From positions 238,120,622-238,184,621 of the forward strand of contig NC_053039.3 in NCBI RefSeq assembly GCF_002575655.3: a stretch of 64,000 nt of DNA, written 5' to 3'. The DNA comes from Aegilops tauschii subsp. strangulata. Its lineage: Eukaryota; Streptophyta; Magnoliopsida; Poales; Poaceae. Shown here piece after piece: positions 44,505 through 55,706 of this stretch. Each line of letters begins with the position of its first letter. The first letter of the stretch is position 1. A program made the position numbers and the translations under genes. Below the pieces are notes generated by a model that made no database searches, was not told where the DNA came from, and saw only the letters and a program-made list of their open reading frames with translations.

Positions 44505-47338
44505 AGCATCCCCAAGCTTAATTCCTGCTCGTCCTCGAGTAGATAAATGATAAAAATAGAATTTTTGATGTGGAATGCTACCTAGCATAATTTTCTATGT
44601 AATTTTCTTTATTGTGGCATGAATGTTCAGATCCGAAAGATTCAAGATAAAAGTTTAATGTTGACATAAAAATAATAATACTTCAAGCATACTAACTAAG
44701 CAATTATGTCTTCCCAAAATAACATGGCCAAAGAAAGTTCATCCCTACAAAATCATATAGTTTGGTCATGCTCCATTTTCATCACACAAGAATGCTCTCA
44801 TCATGAACAACCCCGATGACAAGCCAAGCAATTGTTTCATACTTTAGTAATCTCAAACTTTTTTCAACTTTCACGCAATACATGAGCGTGAGCCATGGAT
44901 ATAGCCCTATGGGTGGAATAGAATATAATGATGGGGGTTATGTGGAGAAGACAAAAAAGGAGAAAGTCTCACATTGACGCGACTAATCAACGGGCTAGGG
45001 AGATGCCCATAAATTGATGTCAATGCAAGGAGTAGGGATTGCCATGCAACGGATGCACTAGAGCTATAAATGTATGAAAGCTCAACAAAAGAAACTAAGT
45101 GGGTGTGCATCCAACTTGCTTGCTCACGAAGACCTAGGGCATTTGAGGAAGCCCATTGTTGGAATATACAAGACAAGTTCTATAATGAAAAATTCCCACT
45201 AGTATATGAAAGTGACAAAACAAGAGACTCTGTATCATAAAGATCATGGTGCTACTTTGAAGCACAAGTGTGGAAAAAAAGGATAGTAGCATTGTCCCTT
45301 TTTATTTCTTTTCTCTTTTTTGGGACTTTCTTTTTTTGGCCTTTCTTCTCTTTTTTTATTCGGGACAATTCTCTATTAATGATGATCATCACACTTCTAT
45401 TGATTTACAACTCAATGATTACAACTCGATACTAGAACAAAATATGACTCTATATGAATGCCTCCGGCGGTGTACTAGGATGGGCAATGAATCAAGAGTG
45501 ACATGTATGATAAATTATGCATGGTGGCTTTGCCACAAATACGATGTCAACTACATGATCATGCAAGGCAATATGACAATGATGAGGCGTGTCATTATAA
45601 ATGAAACGGTGGAAAGTTGCATGGCAATATATCTCGGAATGGCTATGGAAATTCCATAATAGGTAGGTATGGTGGCTGTTTTGAGGAAGATATAAGGAGG
45701 TTTATGTGTGGTAGAGCGTATCATATCACGGGGTTTGGATGCACCGGCGAAGTTTGCACCAACTCTGAAGGTGAGAAAGGGCAATGCACGGTACCGAAGA
45801 GGCTAGCAATGATGGAGAGGTGAGAGTGCGTATAATCCATGGACTCAACATTAGTCATAAAGAACTCACATACTTATTGCAAAAATCTACAAGTCATCAA
45901 AAACCAAGCATTGCACGCATGCTCCTAGGGGGATAGATTGGTAGGAAAAGACCATCGCTCATCCCCGACCGCCACTCATAAGGATGACAATCAAAGAACA
46001 CCTCATGCTTCAAATTTGTAACAAAACGGCTACCATACGTGCATGCTACGGGACTTGCAAACTTCAACACAAGTATTGCTCAAATTCACAACTACTCAAC
46101 TAGCACGACTCTAAGATTACTATCTTCGTATCTCAAAACAATCATCAACTATCAAACTTCTCATAGTATTCAATGCACTTTTTATGAAAGTTTTTATTAT
46201 ACCAATCTTGGATGCCTATCATATTAGGACTAATTTTATAGCCAAAGCAAATTACCATGCTGTTCTAAAGGACTCTCAAAATAATATAAGTGAAGCATGA
46301 GAGATCAATAATTTTTATAAAATAAAACCACCACCGTGCTCTAAAAGATATAAGTGAAGCACTAGAGCAAAATTATCTAGCTCAAAAGATATAAGTGAAG
46401 CACATAGAGTATTCTAATAAATTCCAATTCATGTGTGTCTCTCCCAAAAGGTGTGTACAGCAAGGATGATTGTGGTAAACTAAAAATCAAAGACTCAAAT
46501 CATACAAGACGCTCCAAGCAAAACACATATCATGTGGTGAATAAAAATATAGCATCAAGTAAAGTTACCGATGGATGAAGACGAAAGAGGGGATGCCTTC
46601 CGGGGCATCCCCAAGCTTAGGCTTTTAGTTGCCCTTGAATTTTACCTTGGGGTGCCTTGGGCATCCCCAAGCTTAGGCTCTTGCCACTCCTTATTCCAAA
46701 ATCCATCAAATCTTTACCCAAAACTTGAAAACTTCACAACACAAAACTCAACAGAAAATCTCATGAGCTCCGTTAGCGAAAGAAAACAAACCACCACTTC
46801 AAGGTACTGTAATGAACTCATTCTTTATTTATATTGGTGTTAAACCTACTGTATTCCAACTTCTCTATGGTTCATATTCCCCGATACTAGCCATAGATTC
46901 ATCAAAATAAGCAAACAACACACGAAAAACAGAATCTGTCAAAAACAGAACAGTCTGTAGTAATCTGTATCAAACTTATACTTATGTAACTCCAAAAATT
47001 CTTAAATAAATTTTTGTACGGTAGGAATTTATCTATTAATCATCTGCAAAAATAATCAACCTAAAAGCACTCTCCAGTAAAAAATGGCAGCTAATCTCGT
47101 GAGCACTAAAGTTTCTGTTTTTTACAGCAAGATCATAAAGACTTCACCCAAGTCTTCCCAAAGGTTCTACTTGGCACAAACACTAATTTAAAACATAAAA
47201 CCACATCTATACAGAGGATAGATGAATTATTTATTACTAAACAGAACCAAGAAGCAAGAAACATAAATAAAATTGGGTTGCCTCCCAACAAGCGCTATAG
47301 TTTAACGCCCCTAGCTAAGCATAAAGGCAAGGATAGAT
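44505..47338. other. Athila-type internal region without pol
   Basis: AT-rich, frames short. The space normally holding RT, RNase H and integrase has no such motif. A pyrimidine-rich run lies at 45285-45350. Copies of the polypurine-tract word GCATCCCCAAGCTTA occur at 44507, about 46604 and about 46662. A 129-codon frame at 45270-45659 has no recognised domain. Confidence 0.55.
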
Positions 47339-48221
47339 CTAGGTATTATCATCTTTGGTATGCAATCCGTGAGTGGCTCTCATAATAGATTCATAAGGTA
47401 ATTTAATTTTATTTCTAGGAAAGTGTTCCATGTCTTTCCTTAACGGAAATTGGAATCTAATATTTCCTTCTTTCATATCAATAATTGCACCAATCGTTCT
47501 AACGAAAGGTCTACCAAGAATAATAGGACATGTAGGATTGCAATCTATATCAAGAACAATGAAATCTACGGGCACATAATTCCTATTTGCAACAATAAGA
47601 ACATCATTAATCCTTCCCATAGGTTTCTTAATGGTGGAATCCGCAAGATGCAAGTTTAAGGAACAATCATCAAATTCACGGAAACCTAACACATCACACA
47701 AACTTTTTGGAATCGTGGAAACACTAGCACCCAAATCACATAAAGCATAGCATTCATGATATTTAATCTTAATTTTAATAGTAGGTTCCCACTCATCATA
47801 AAGTTTTCTAGGGATATAAACTTCTAATTCAAGCTTTTCTTCATAAGATTGCATTAAAGCATCAACGATATGTTCGGTAAAAGCTTTATTTTCACTATAA
47901 GCACTAGGAGAATTTAACACGATTGCAACAAGGAAACACAATCTATTAAAGAACAATTATCATAATTAAATTCCTTGTAATCCAAAATAGTGGGTTCATT
48001 GCTATGTAAAGTTTTGACCTCTTCAATCCCACTTTTACCAATTTTTGCATCAAATCTAAAAACTCCGAATCATTGGGACGCCTTTTAGATAAAGTTGACT
48101 CATCTCCAGTCCCATCATTATCAAGATTCATATTGCAAAACAAAGATTTAATAGGAGACACATCAATCACTTTTAGATCTTCATCATTATTACCCTCTAG
48201 CTCTTCCGGTTTGGCGGCCAT
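47339..48221 (-). pseudogene. Athila-type retropepsin-like frame, broken
   Basis: Open segments 47946-48221 and 47339-47956 lie in different frames and overlap near 47950. The second shows an aspartic-protease-like core: CDLGASVSTIP (Asp-x-Gly-Ala replaced by DLGA) and, about 80 residues later, ILGRPFVRTIGAIIDM. Retropepsins cut the gag-pol polyprotein. The first segment has acidic and Ser/Lys-rich sequence typical of the gag-protease linker. The DTG/DSG triad is DLG here, as in many Athila-like copies. Since no polymerase follows, the element would depend on enzymes of other copies. Confidence 0.65.
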
Positions 48222-48262
48222 CTTATTAACTAAGGTAGCCTGCTTATCCGGAATTTGGGCTA

Positions 48263-48493
48263 TTAATTTTCAAGATGAGCGAACTGAGATTTTAAACCAT
48301 AAAATTCTTTAGTATTATCATCGAGCTCTTTATTCATGTACTCCGTAAAACTTTTTTGTTCTTTAAGCTCATTTCTGAAGAAACTATTATGCTCAAATTG
48401 CAAGGTCATAAAACTTCTAACGCTGTTTTCAATTTCTTCCAACCTTCTAAGGTGAGGATCAACGCTTTTTGGCAGAGCCATCGCGACAAACAA
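48263..48493 (-). CDS. Athila-type gag-like N-terminal fragment
   Basis: A 76-codon frame (MFVAMALPKSVDPH...) begins about 190 bp inside the 5' LTR on the sense strand. It is helical and charged (RRLEEIENSVRSF), compatible with a gag remnant or a small coiled-coil leader. A stop at 48263 separates it from the next frame. Normal gag is several hundred residues, so most is deleted. Confidence 0.5.
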   Translation of the reverse strand: MFVAMALPKSVDPHLRRLEEIENSVRSFMTLQFEHNSFFRNELKEQKSFTEYMNKELDDNTKEFYGLKSQFAHLEN

Positions 48494-48680
48494 TCAAACA
48501 CACAAGCACACAAGAAGCAAGCGAAAAAGAGGCGAACGGAAAAAGAGGGCGAATAAAACGGCAAAGGTGAAGTGGGGGAGAGGAAAACGAGAGGCAAATG
48601 GCAAATGATGTAATGCGAGGGATAAGAGTTTGTGATGGGTACTTGGTATGTCTTGACTTGACTTGACTTGGCATAGATCT

Positions 48681-48698
48681 CCCCGGCAACGGCGCCAG
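48681..48698 (-). promoter_or_regulatory. primer-binding site (tRNA-Asp type) of the Athila-type element
   Basis: Minus-strand TGGCGCCGTTGCCGGGGA, about 10 bp inside the LTR edge. Characteristic of the Athila lineage. Confidence 0.85.
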
Positions 48699-48708
48699 AA
48701 ATCATTCT

Positions 48709-50227
48709 TGCTACCTCTTGAGCATTGCGTTGGTTTTCCCTTGAAGAGGAAAGGGTGATGCAGCAAAGTAGCGTAATTATTTCCCTCAGTTTTTGAGAAC
48801 CAAGGTATCAAGCCAATAGGAGACTACACGCAAGTCGCCTCGTACCTACACAAACAAATAAGAACCTTGCAACCAACGTGATAAAGGGGTTGTCAATCCC
48901 TTCACGGCCACTTGCAAAAGTGAGATCTGATAGAGATAATAAGATAAATATTTTTGGTATTTTTTATGATATAGATTGAAAGTAAAGATTGCAAAGTAAA
49001 ATAGATTGGAAACTTATATGATGGAAATAGACCCGGGGGCCATAGGTTTCAGTAGTGGCTTCTCTGAAGATAGCATAAGTATTACGGTGGGTGAACAACT
49101 TACTATCGAGCAATTGATAGGAAAGTGCATAGTTATGAGAATATCTAGGGATGATCATGTATATAGGCATCACGTCCGCAACAAGTAGACCGAAAAAATT
49201 CTGCATCTACTACTATTACTCCACACATCGACCGCTATCCAGCATGCATCTAGAGTATTAAGTTCATAAGAACAGAGTAACGCGTTAGGCAAGATGACAT
49301 GATGTAGAGGGATAAACTCAAGCAATATGATATAAACCCCATCTTTTTATCCTCGATGGCAACAATACAATGCGTGCCTTGCTGCCCCTGCTATCACTAG
49401 GAAAGGACACCGCAAGATTGAACCCAAAGCTAAGCACTTCTCCCATTGCAAGAAAGATCAATCTAGTAGGCCAAACCAAACTGATAATTCGAAGAGACTT
49501 GCAAAGATAACAAATCGTACATAAAAGAATTCAGAGGAGATTTAAATATTGTTCATAGATAATCTTGGTCATAAACCCACAATTCATCAGATCTCGACAA
49601 ACACACCGCAAAAAGAATTACATCGAATAGATCTCCAAGAAGATCGAGGAGAACTTTGTATTGAGATCCAAAGAGAGAGAAGAAGCCATCTAGCTAATCA
49701 CTATGGACCCGAAGGTCTGTGGTAAACTACTCACACATCATCGGAGAGGCTATGGTGTTGATGTAGAAGCCCTCCATGATTGATTCCCCCTCCGGCGGAG
49801 CACCGGAAAAGGCCCCAAGATGGGATCTCACGGGTACAGAAGGTTGCGGCGGTGGAAATAGGGTTTCATGGTGCTCTCGAATGTTTTTGGGGTATATGAG
49901 TATATATAGGCAAAAGAAGTCGGTCAGGGGAGCCACGAGGGGCCCATGAGGGTGGGGGCGCGCCTTCCCCCCTGGGCGCGCCCTCCTGCCTCGTGGCCTC
50001 CTCGTTTCTTTCTTGACATCCACTCCAAGTCTCCTGGATTGCGTTTGTTCCAAAAATCACTCTCCCGAAGGTTTCATTCCGTTTGGATTCCGTTTGATAT
50101 GCCTTTGGTTAGTAGGTTAGTCCCAAAAATAATATAAAAGTGTATAATAAAGCCCATTAAACTTCCAAAACAGATAATATAATAGCATGGAGCAATAAAA
50201 AGTTATAGATACGTTGGAGACGTATTA
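48709..50227 (-). repeat. Athila-type LTR, uninterrupted copy
   Basis: TGCTACCTCTTGAGC... to ...ACGTTGGAGACGTATTA. Compared with the split copy it lacks about 50 bp (the CTGCGAAACACTGAAATAGG region at 44334). The terminal CA/TG is mutated to TA at 50226-50227. Confidence 0.9.
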
Positions 50228-50232
50228 GCTAG

Positions 50233-50382
50233 CCCATCTCCGGGGTCGCATGGACGGCCATCACTTTGACCAACAACAAGAAAGAGGTTGTACGACCAAG
50301 GTGGATTATTCTTGGTCCGTTTTACGATCCATCTTGGTGAGATATGCCTCTCTGGCCCGCCGATTGAAAGTGTGTGGGGGGG
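50233..50382 (+). repeat. ~340-bp array unit resuming after the Athila element
   Basis: Contains CATCACTTTGACC at 50261. Removing the Athila element makes its distance from the previous equivalent (31690) 378 bp, equal to the landmark step 31539-31917. Confidence 0.6.
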
Positions 50383-51141
50383 TGCTACTTCGCACTTTTC
50401 TAGGTGAACCTCGGTTGGGGGGCATGCATTCATAGCTTAGGATTCCCTTCGTGGCGACATGAGGGGAGCTGCTAGCTACTTCACACTTTGCTAGGTGAAC
50501 CTCGGTTGGGGGGCATGCATTCATAGCTTAGGATTCCCTTCGTGCCGACACGAGGGAGGGGGCTGCTAGCTACTCCGCACTTTGCTAGGTGAACCTCGGT
50601 TGGGGGGCATGCATTCATAGCTTAGGATTCCCTTCGTGCCAACACGAGGGAGGGGGCTGCTAGCTACTTCGCACTTTGCTAGGTGAACCTCGGTTGGGGG
50701 GCATGCATTCATAGCTTAGGATTCCCTGCGTGCCGACACGAGGGAGGGGGCTGCTAGCTACTTTGCACTTTGCTAGGGTGAATCGCGGTTGGGGGGCATG
50801 CATTCATAGCTTAGGATTCCCTTCGTGCTGACACGAGGGAGGGGGGCTGCTAGCTACTTCGCACTTTGCTAGGTGAACCTCGGTTGGGGGGCATGCATTC
50901 ATAGCTTAGGATTCCCTTCGTGCCGACACGAGGGAGGAGGGGGCTGCTAGCTACTTCGCACTTTGCTAGGTGCACCTCGGTTGGGGGGTCATGCATTCAT
51001 AGCTTAGGATTCCCTTCGTGCCAACACGAGGGAAGAGGGGGGCTGCTAGCTAGTTCGCACTTTGCTAGGTGAACCTCGGTTGGGGAGGAGGGGCATGCAT
51101 TCATAGCTTAGTATTCCCTTCGTGCCGACACGAGGGGGGTG
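50383..51141 (+). repeat. ~95-bp minisatellite, eight copies
   Basis: Units contain GCATGCATTCATAGCTTAGG preceded by AACCTCGGTTGGGG and followed by ATTCCCTTCGTGCC..ACACGAGG. The word GCATGCATTC starts near 50423, 50514, 50608, 50702, 50797, 50892, 50989 and 51092. The step grows from 91 to about 103 bp, because the G-rich runs lengthen to the right. Confidence 0.9.
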
Positions 51142-51316
51142 GGGCAAGCAATACCGTGCGCTTTGCGAGAGAGGTGCCACATCGAAGTTGCATTTGGTAT
51201 TTGAAAATCAAACCACCATTTTCATACATAAATTTGGTCCACATGCAAGTGAGTTCATGTTCTGACCCTCTCCCTCGTCATTTTTTGCCAAATTTATTAA
51301 CATTAGACAAGTCTGA
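51142..51316 (+). repeat. last unit of the ~340-bp array
   Basis: GTGCCACATCGAAGTTG at 51174 and a CCACATGCAAGTGAG word at 51239 match earlier units. Confidence 0.5.
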
Positions 51317-51493
51317 TGATGCAACGGACACGGTTCACTCAAACTAACCGTGTGCCACGTCGGTGCCCCTGTCACGCACACATCCGCACAGTACATTGGG
51401 CTCCACGAGGCTCCCCCTATCAAAAATATCTGCCCGCCTCGAGGGCTTTTCTGTTTCATAACACATGGTTGTTATCTCCGGATCGTCTGCGAT
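51317..51493. other. short spacer with subterminal-type motifs
   Basis: Includes GACACGGTTCACTC and TAACCGTGTGCCACG, like the motifs of the left elements. It ends GAT before the CACTA tip. No gene. Confidence 0.3.
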
Positions 51494-51994
51494 CACTACA
51501 AAAAAAAGACACATCCGTGACATTTTGGGCCGAACGAATTTTTTTCTATCATACTTATGACACTTCTATGCCAATAATTGTGACAAAACACGGTATCATC
51601 ATAGATGTGGTGGGGTCCTACTTCTATGACAAAAAATCATGACAGAAAATGGGCTTTTCGTCCTGGGCGGGCCGGAGACGCAGCTGCATGACATTCTTTG
51701 GGCCGTCCATGACAAAAAAACATGGTAGAAGCGAGGGCGAGGAAAATATCGGGGTGTTCCCGGTTACGGTGGGTGGTCGGGGCCGAGCGATGCACGTTTC
51801 TATCGTACACGCACGCGCGTGGGTGCGAGGCGTTGGGCTCTAACTGAACCCGAGCGAGGCGTTGGGATCTAACTGAATCCGAGCGATTGCACTGCAGGCT
51901 ACGCGTTACTGAACCCGAGCGATCGATCGATGGCTGTTAACTGAACCCGATCGACCGATTCCTTCGCTACTGCTGCTAACTGAAGCCGATCGAT

Positions 51995-52500
51995 GCTGCC
52001 TCTGGATGAACAGTGAGCGTTGCTGGGGGTTTGGATGAACAGTTCCCGGTGGGGTGGATGAACAGGACCCCGTGGTGTTTCCTCTGGATGAACAGTGAGC
52101 GTTGCTGGGGGGTTTGGATGAACAGTTCCCGGTGGGGGTGGATGAACAGGACCCTGTGGTGTTGCCTATGGATGAACAGGACCCCGATCGATTGAGCCGG
52201 TTGGGGCTGGATGAATAGGACCCCGTGGAGGGCTGGATGAACAGGACCACCCCGTGGAGGGCTGGATGAACAGTAGACGGTGGAGGGCTGGATGAACAGT
52301 AGCCCGTGGAGGGGTGGTTGAACAGGAGCCCGTGGAGAGGGCTGGTTGAACAGTAGCCGGTGGAGTAGCGCGCGGTGGAGGCTGGATGAATAGGAGCACG
52401 TGGATGAACAGTCGCAGGTGGAGGCTGGAGGAGGTCGACGGTGGATGAACAGTAGCCCGTGGAGGCTGGAGGGGGTCAACGGTGGAGATGAACAGTATCC
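51995..52500 (+). repeat. GATGAACAG minisatellite
   Basis: About seventeen occurrences of GGATGAACAG or one-base variants (GGATGAATAG, GGTTGAACAG) at intervals of roughly 18-41 bp, alternating with GTGAGCG, TTCCCGG, GACCCCG and TAGCCCG tails. The first six form two larger ~82-bp units. The long frames in antisense are repeat-encoded. Confidence 0.85.
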
Positions 52501-52504
52501 CGTG

Positions 52505-52800
52505 GAGTCCCGTTTTGCGGTACGCCACACCCCTCCCGATGAACAGGACCCCCGTTTCGACCGTAGCGCTCCAACACAAGTCCGTTTCCTCCATTTTGCG
52601 GTACGCCACACCCCTCCCGATCAACAGGACCCCCGTTTCGACTGTAGGAGGTCCATTTCCTCTGTTTTGCGGTACGCCAGACCCCTCCCGATGAACAGGA
52701 TCCTGTTTCGAACGTGGCATGTCGAACACAAGGCCGTTTCCTCCGTTCTGCGGTATGCCAGGCCTCGTTTCCATCGGCTGTTCCGTCCAAGCCCTCCCGA
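52505..52800 (+). repeat. ~75-85-bp tandem repeat TTTTGCGGTACGCCA
   Basis: TTTTGCGGTACGCCA(C/G)ACCCCTCCCG recurs near 52512, 52594 and 52664, with a diverged copy at 52747. Each also contains a GATGAACAG word, linking it to the preceding array. Confidence 0.75.
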
Positions 52801-53329
52801 TGAACACGACGACGCATTCCGTTCCGACCCAGCCGGTTGGCTCCTCATGAACACGACGACGACGTTGTTTCTTCGTTTCCACCCAGCCATGTACACGAGC
52901 CCTGGCCGTATGTACGCGCGAGTAGGCGTTCGAGACCCCGCCCGTATGTACGTATGTGGCCGTATTTACTTTCTTGCACCCTGGCCGCTATACGTATGTG
53001 TACATGCTACGTGCGCGCCTCTGCTACACACGTGTGCGCCTCTACATCGACTAGTATGTACATACACGTTCGCGATCAGAACGACAATGCTACGTATGCT
53101 TCGACCAGGTGGGTCCCGACTGTCACGCAGTTCCTTGCGTGCGAAGATGTAGCTGGTGGGTCCCAGCAGTCAGGGGGGCGAATCGTTTTTTTTTTGCCCG
53201 GACGCACTTCCTTGCATGCGAAGATGTAGCTGGTGGGTCCCAACAGTCAGGGGGAAACTTTTTTTTCACGAAATACGGTGGCCTGTCCGGTGGGTCCCCA
53301 CTGTCAGGTGGAGGAATAATTATTTTGCA

Positions 53330-54490
53330 TGTAATAAGGAGGCACTTCCTTGCTGCGGCTGTGGACCCAGCTGTCAGCCTCTCCACATACAGTCCACGTC
53401 CGATGGAAGCCGTTCCTTGACCATGTTGACCACGCCGCGCCGAGAGCACCAGGGCGGTGGACGACGGCGAGGCCTAGGAAGGGGACGACGCGGAGCCGGG
53501 GAAGACGCGGTAGTGGATGCCCACGCGTAGAGGAGTACGACGGTTCACTGGTTCGCTGCGGTGTGAGGCTGCCGTTGCCGCAGAATAACAGGGGGTGTGG
53601 GTGAGTAGAGGGATGGCCTGGCCAGCGGTGGGAATAGTAGGGGGTGGTGAGGCCTCCGCGGCAGCACAGCCAGCCACGGGAGGCAGGAGCATGCGGCACG
53701 ACCGGCGCTGCTTTGGGCGGCTGGAGTAGGAAGACCAGAGGTTGAATAAGCACTATGGTCGTTGGATGGACATCGTACGGTCACTGGAGCTAGAATCGTT
53801 CATATTGACTAAGTTGACAAAGCACTCCGTCCCCATCAACTTAGTAGGCCCACAAGTCAGCCTCCCACCAAGGTGGGTCCCAACCAGCAGGGGGAGTATT
53901 CATTTTTTTGTGCGTAATAAGGAGGCACTTCCGGTGGGTCCGAGCTGACAGCGGGGGGAACATTTTTTTTGCGAAATACGGTGGCTTGTCCGGTGGGTCA
54001 CAACAGTCAGGGGGGGACATTTTTTTCGCCAAATACGGTGGCCCGTCCGATGGGTCCCTGCTGTCAGGTGGAGGAATAATTATTTTCCGCGTAATAAGGA
54101 GGCACTTCCTTGCGGCTACCGTGGACCCAGCTGTCAGCCTCTCCACGACAATACTCTTCTGATGGAAGTCGTTCCTTGACCACGTTGACCACGCTGCGTC
54201 GAGAGCACCAGGGCGGTGGACGACGGCGAGGCCTAGGAAGGGGACGACGCGGAGCCGGGGAAGACGCGACAGTGGATGCCCACGCGGAGAGGAGTACGAG
54301 GGTTCACTGGTTCGGCTGCGGTGTGAGGCTGCCGTTGCCGCAGAATAACAGGGGGTGTGGGTGAGTAGAGGGATGCCCTGGCCAGCGGTGGGAGTAGTAG
54401 GGGGCGGTGAGGCCTGCACGGGAGGCGGGAGCAGGCGGTCCCGCCGGCGCTGGATTTGGCGGCTGGAGCAAGAAGATCAGAGATTGAAGA
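53330..54490 (+). repeat. GC-rich ~760-bp direct repeat, two copies
   Basis: GTGGACCCAGCTGTCAGCC occurs at 53361 and 54121. Both are followed by GTTCCTTGACCA.GTTGACCAC, CGAGAGCACCAGGGCGG, AGGCCTAGGAAGGGGACGAC and GGTGTGAGGCTGCCGTTGCC, with about 90-95% identity by eye. Frames inside (both strands) match in the two copies but lack a credible gene. Confidence 0.8.
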
Positions 54491-54599
54491 AACACGACGG
54501 CCGTTGGATTGACATCCAACGGTTACGTTTGCTAGAATCGTTTGTTGACGTATATAATAACTAAAAAAATCTTGCATACGCGTCAACTTAATAGGTCCA

Positions 54600-55090
54600 T
54601 AAGTCAGACCATTCCCTCTTTTTTTAAATAATTTATATATAGCACATTGCGACTTCTTATGCAATTTATTGCAGTCCGTTTTTTTGGTTGGCCAGGGCCC
54701 ATTTCGCATATTTCTATGGGTTCCAAACTATTTTTAATACCAAAATGTCGAGCCAGATTTAAAGTACTTTGAAGATATATTTAAATTAGGTTAATGCCCA
54801 GTGAAATAGGAATCTGAAAATGTGAAAAAATTCATATTACTTTCAAGATTTGCATGCGTCTTGAAAGAGTTGCAGCCCATCAAGGCGTAGAAAAATAAAT
54901 AGGCCTGGATTGGGTATTCTTCAGAAAAAATAAACTGGGCTCATTTTCACAAAGAAAAAAATAGTTGGGCTGGTCACATGGTGAACATAAAATATAAGCC
55001 TGGGCTAGATGGGCCACAGCCCGGTTCAAACCCTGCTCCGTCTCAACAATAACAAAAAAAATACTGCTCGAGCAGCTACGTCCCAGGTGT
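54600..55090. other. AT-rich spacer
   Basis: No frame or repeat is supported. It separates copy two from a more diverged third copy (about 55100-55470) of the GC-rich repeat. Confidence 0.35.
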
Positions 55091-55706
55091 CAGCCGATCT
55101 TGTGTTGTTCTCTTGTCTATTGACTATATACGCTCACAATGTCGTGGGTCCCAGATGTCAGGAAAACACTAGGAGGAAGCATTTTATTTTTCCATACGCT
55201 GACATGGTGGGCCCGTACTGTCATCCTCTCCACGTACTTCTGCCGATTCCTGTTGTTTGTTGACCATGTTGACAACGCGAGAGGGCGGCGCCGCGACGAG
55301 CGCACCAAAGCACGTGGAGGACGACGGCGAGGCCTCGGACGTCGGCGTTAACGATTTAGGAGACGGTGGGGCGGTGATGCGTGCGCTGAGGCGCAGCCAG
55401 CCATGGGAGGCAGAAGCAGGCGGCCCCACCGGCGCTGGTTTGGTTTTGGCGGCTGGAGGAAGACAGGACTGAAGAAACACGACAGACTGTAAAAGCGGCA
55501 GGAGTACTTAACAACCTTAACTGAAAGCAGCAGGGGCACTTAACAACCATAGCTGAAAGCAGTATGAGTACTTATACAGGTTCAACCGTACAAACCACGC
55601 CTCAAACAGTGCTACTTTGCCTACAGTTAACCAAGGGTGAGGACGCCAAGCCCCAGGACAAGGCCCAGGCGCCACCCCGCCCATCCACAACCTTCTGAAA
55701 GCGGCT

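Larger units (their letters stand above)
32035..50232 (-). mobile_element. Athila-type gypsy element, non-autonomous, with TSD GCTAG
   Basis: LTRs are at 32040-44504 (about 1569 bp once the nested chromovirus is removed) and 48709-50227 (1519 bp). A perfect 5-bp duplication GCTAG lies at 32035-32039 and 50228-50232. It reads on the minus strand: the LTR starts TGATACGTCTCC and ends AGAGGTAGCA. Just inside the right LTR, minus-strand TGGCGCCGTTGCCGGGGA (48681-48698) is the tRNA-Asp-type primer-binding site of Athila elements. Minus-strand AAGCTTGGGGATGCT beside the left LTR is the polypurine tract. Only gag-like and protease-like frames remain internally. It resembles the abundant Triticeae family I know as Sabrina, but the name was not verified. 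Confidence 0.92.
51494..55500 (+). mobile_element. CACTA transposon 5' end and repetitive interior, right end not found
   Basis: CACTACAAAAAAAAGACAC at 51494 is a standard Triticeae CACTA tip. It is followed by repeated TATGACA / ATGACAAAA words to 51730, typical subterminal repeats. The interior has minisatellites (52000-52800) and GC-rich direct repeats (53330-55470). No transposase (DDE or TNP2-like) frame and no matching GTAGTG end were found, so the right limit is arbitrary. 3-bp flank GAT on the left. Confidence 0.6.

Noticed and set aside
45270..45659. 129-codon frame in the Athila-type interior as a gene
   Set aside because: It starts in a poly-pyrimidine run that gives a false hydrophobic start, has no known domain, and the region is otherwise non-coding.
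51906..52882. Large minus frames with LFIQPSTG-type repeats
   Set aside because: They are translations of the GATGAACAG minisatellite, not genes.
53505..53520. GTAGTG followed by GAT as the right end of the 51494 CACTA element
   Set aside because: The left flank is also GAT, but the inner sequence (CGCGTCTTCC inverted) does not match the AAAAAAAAGAC tip. The second copy of this GC-rich repeat has ACAGTG at the same place, so it is not a terminus.
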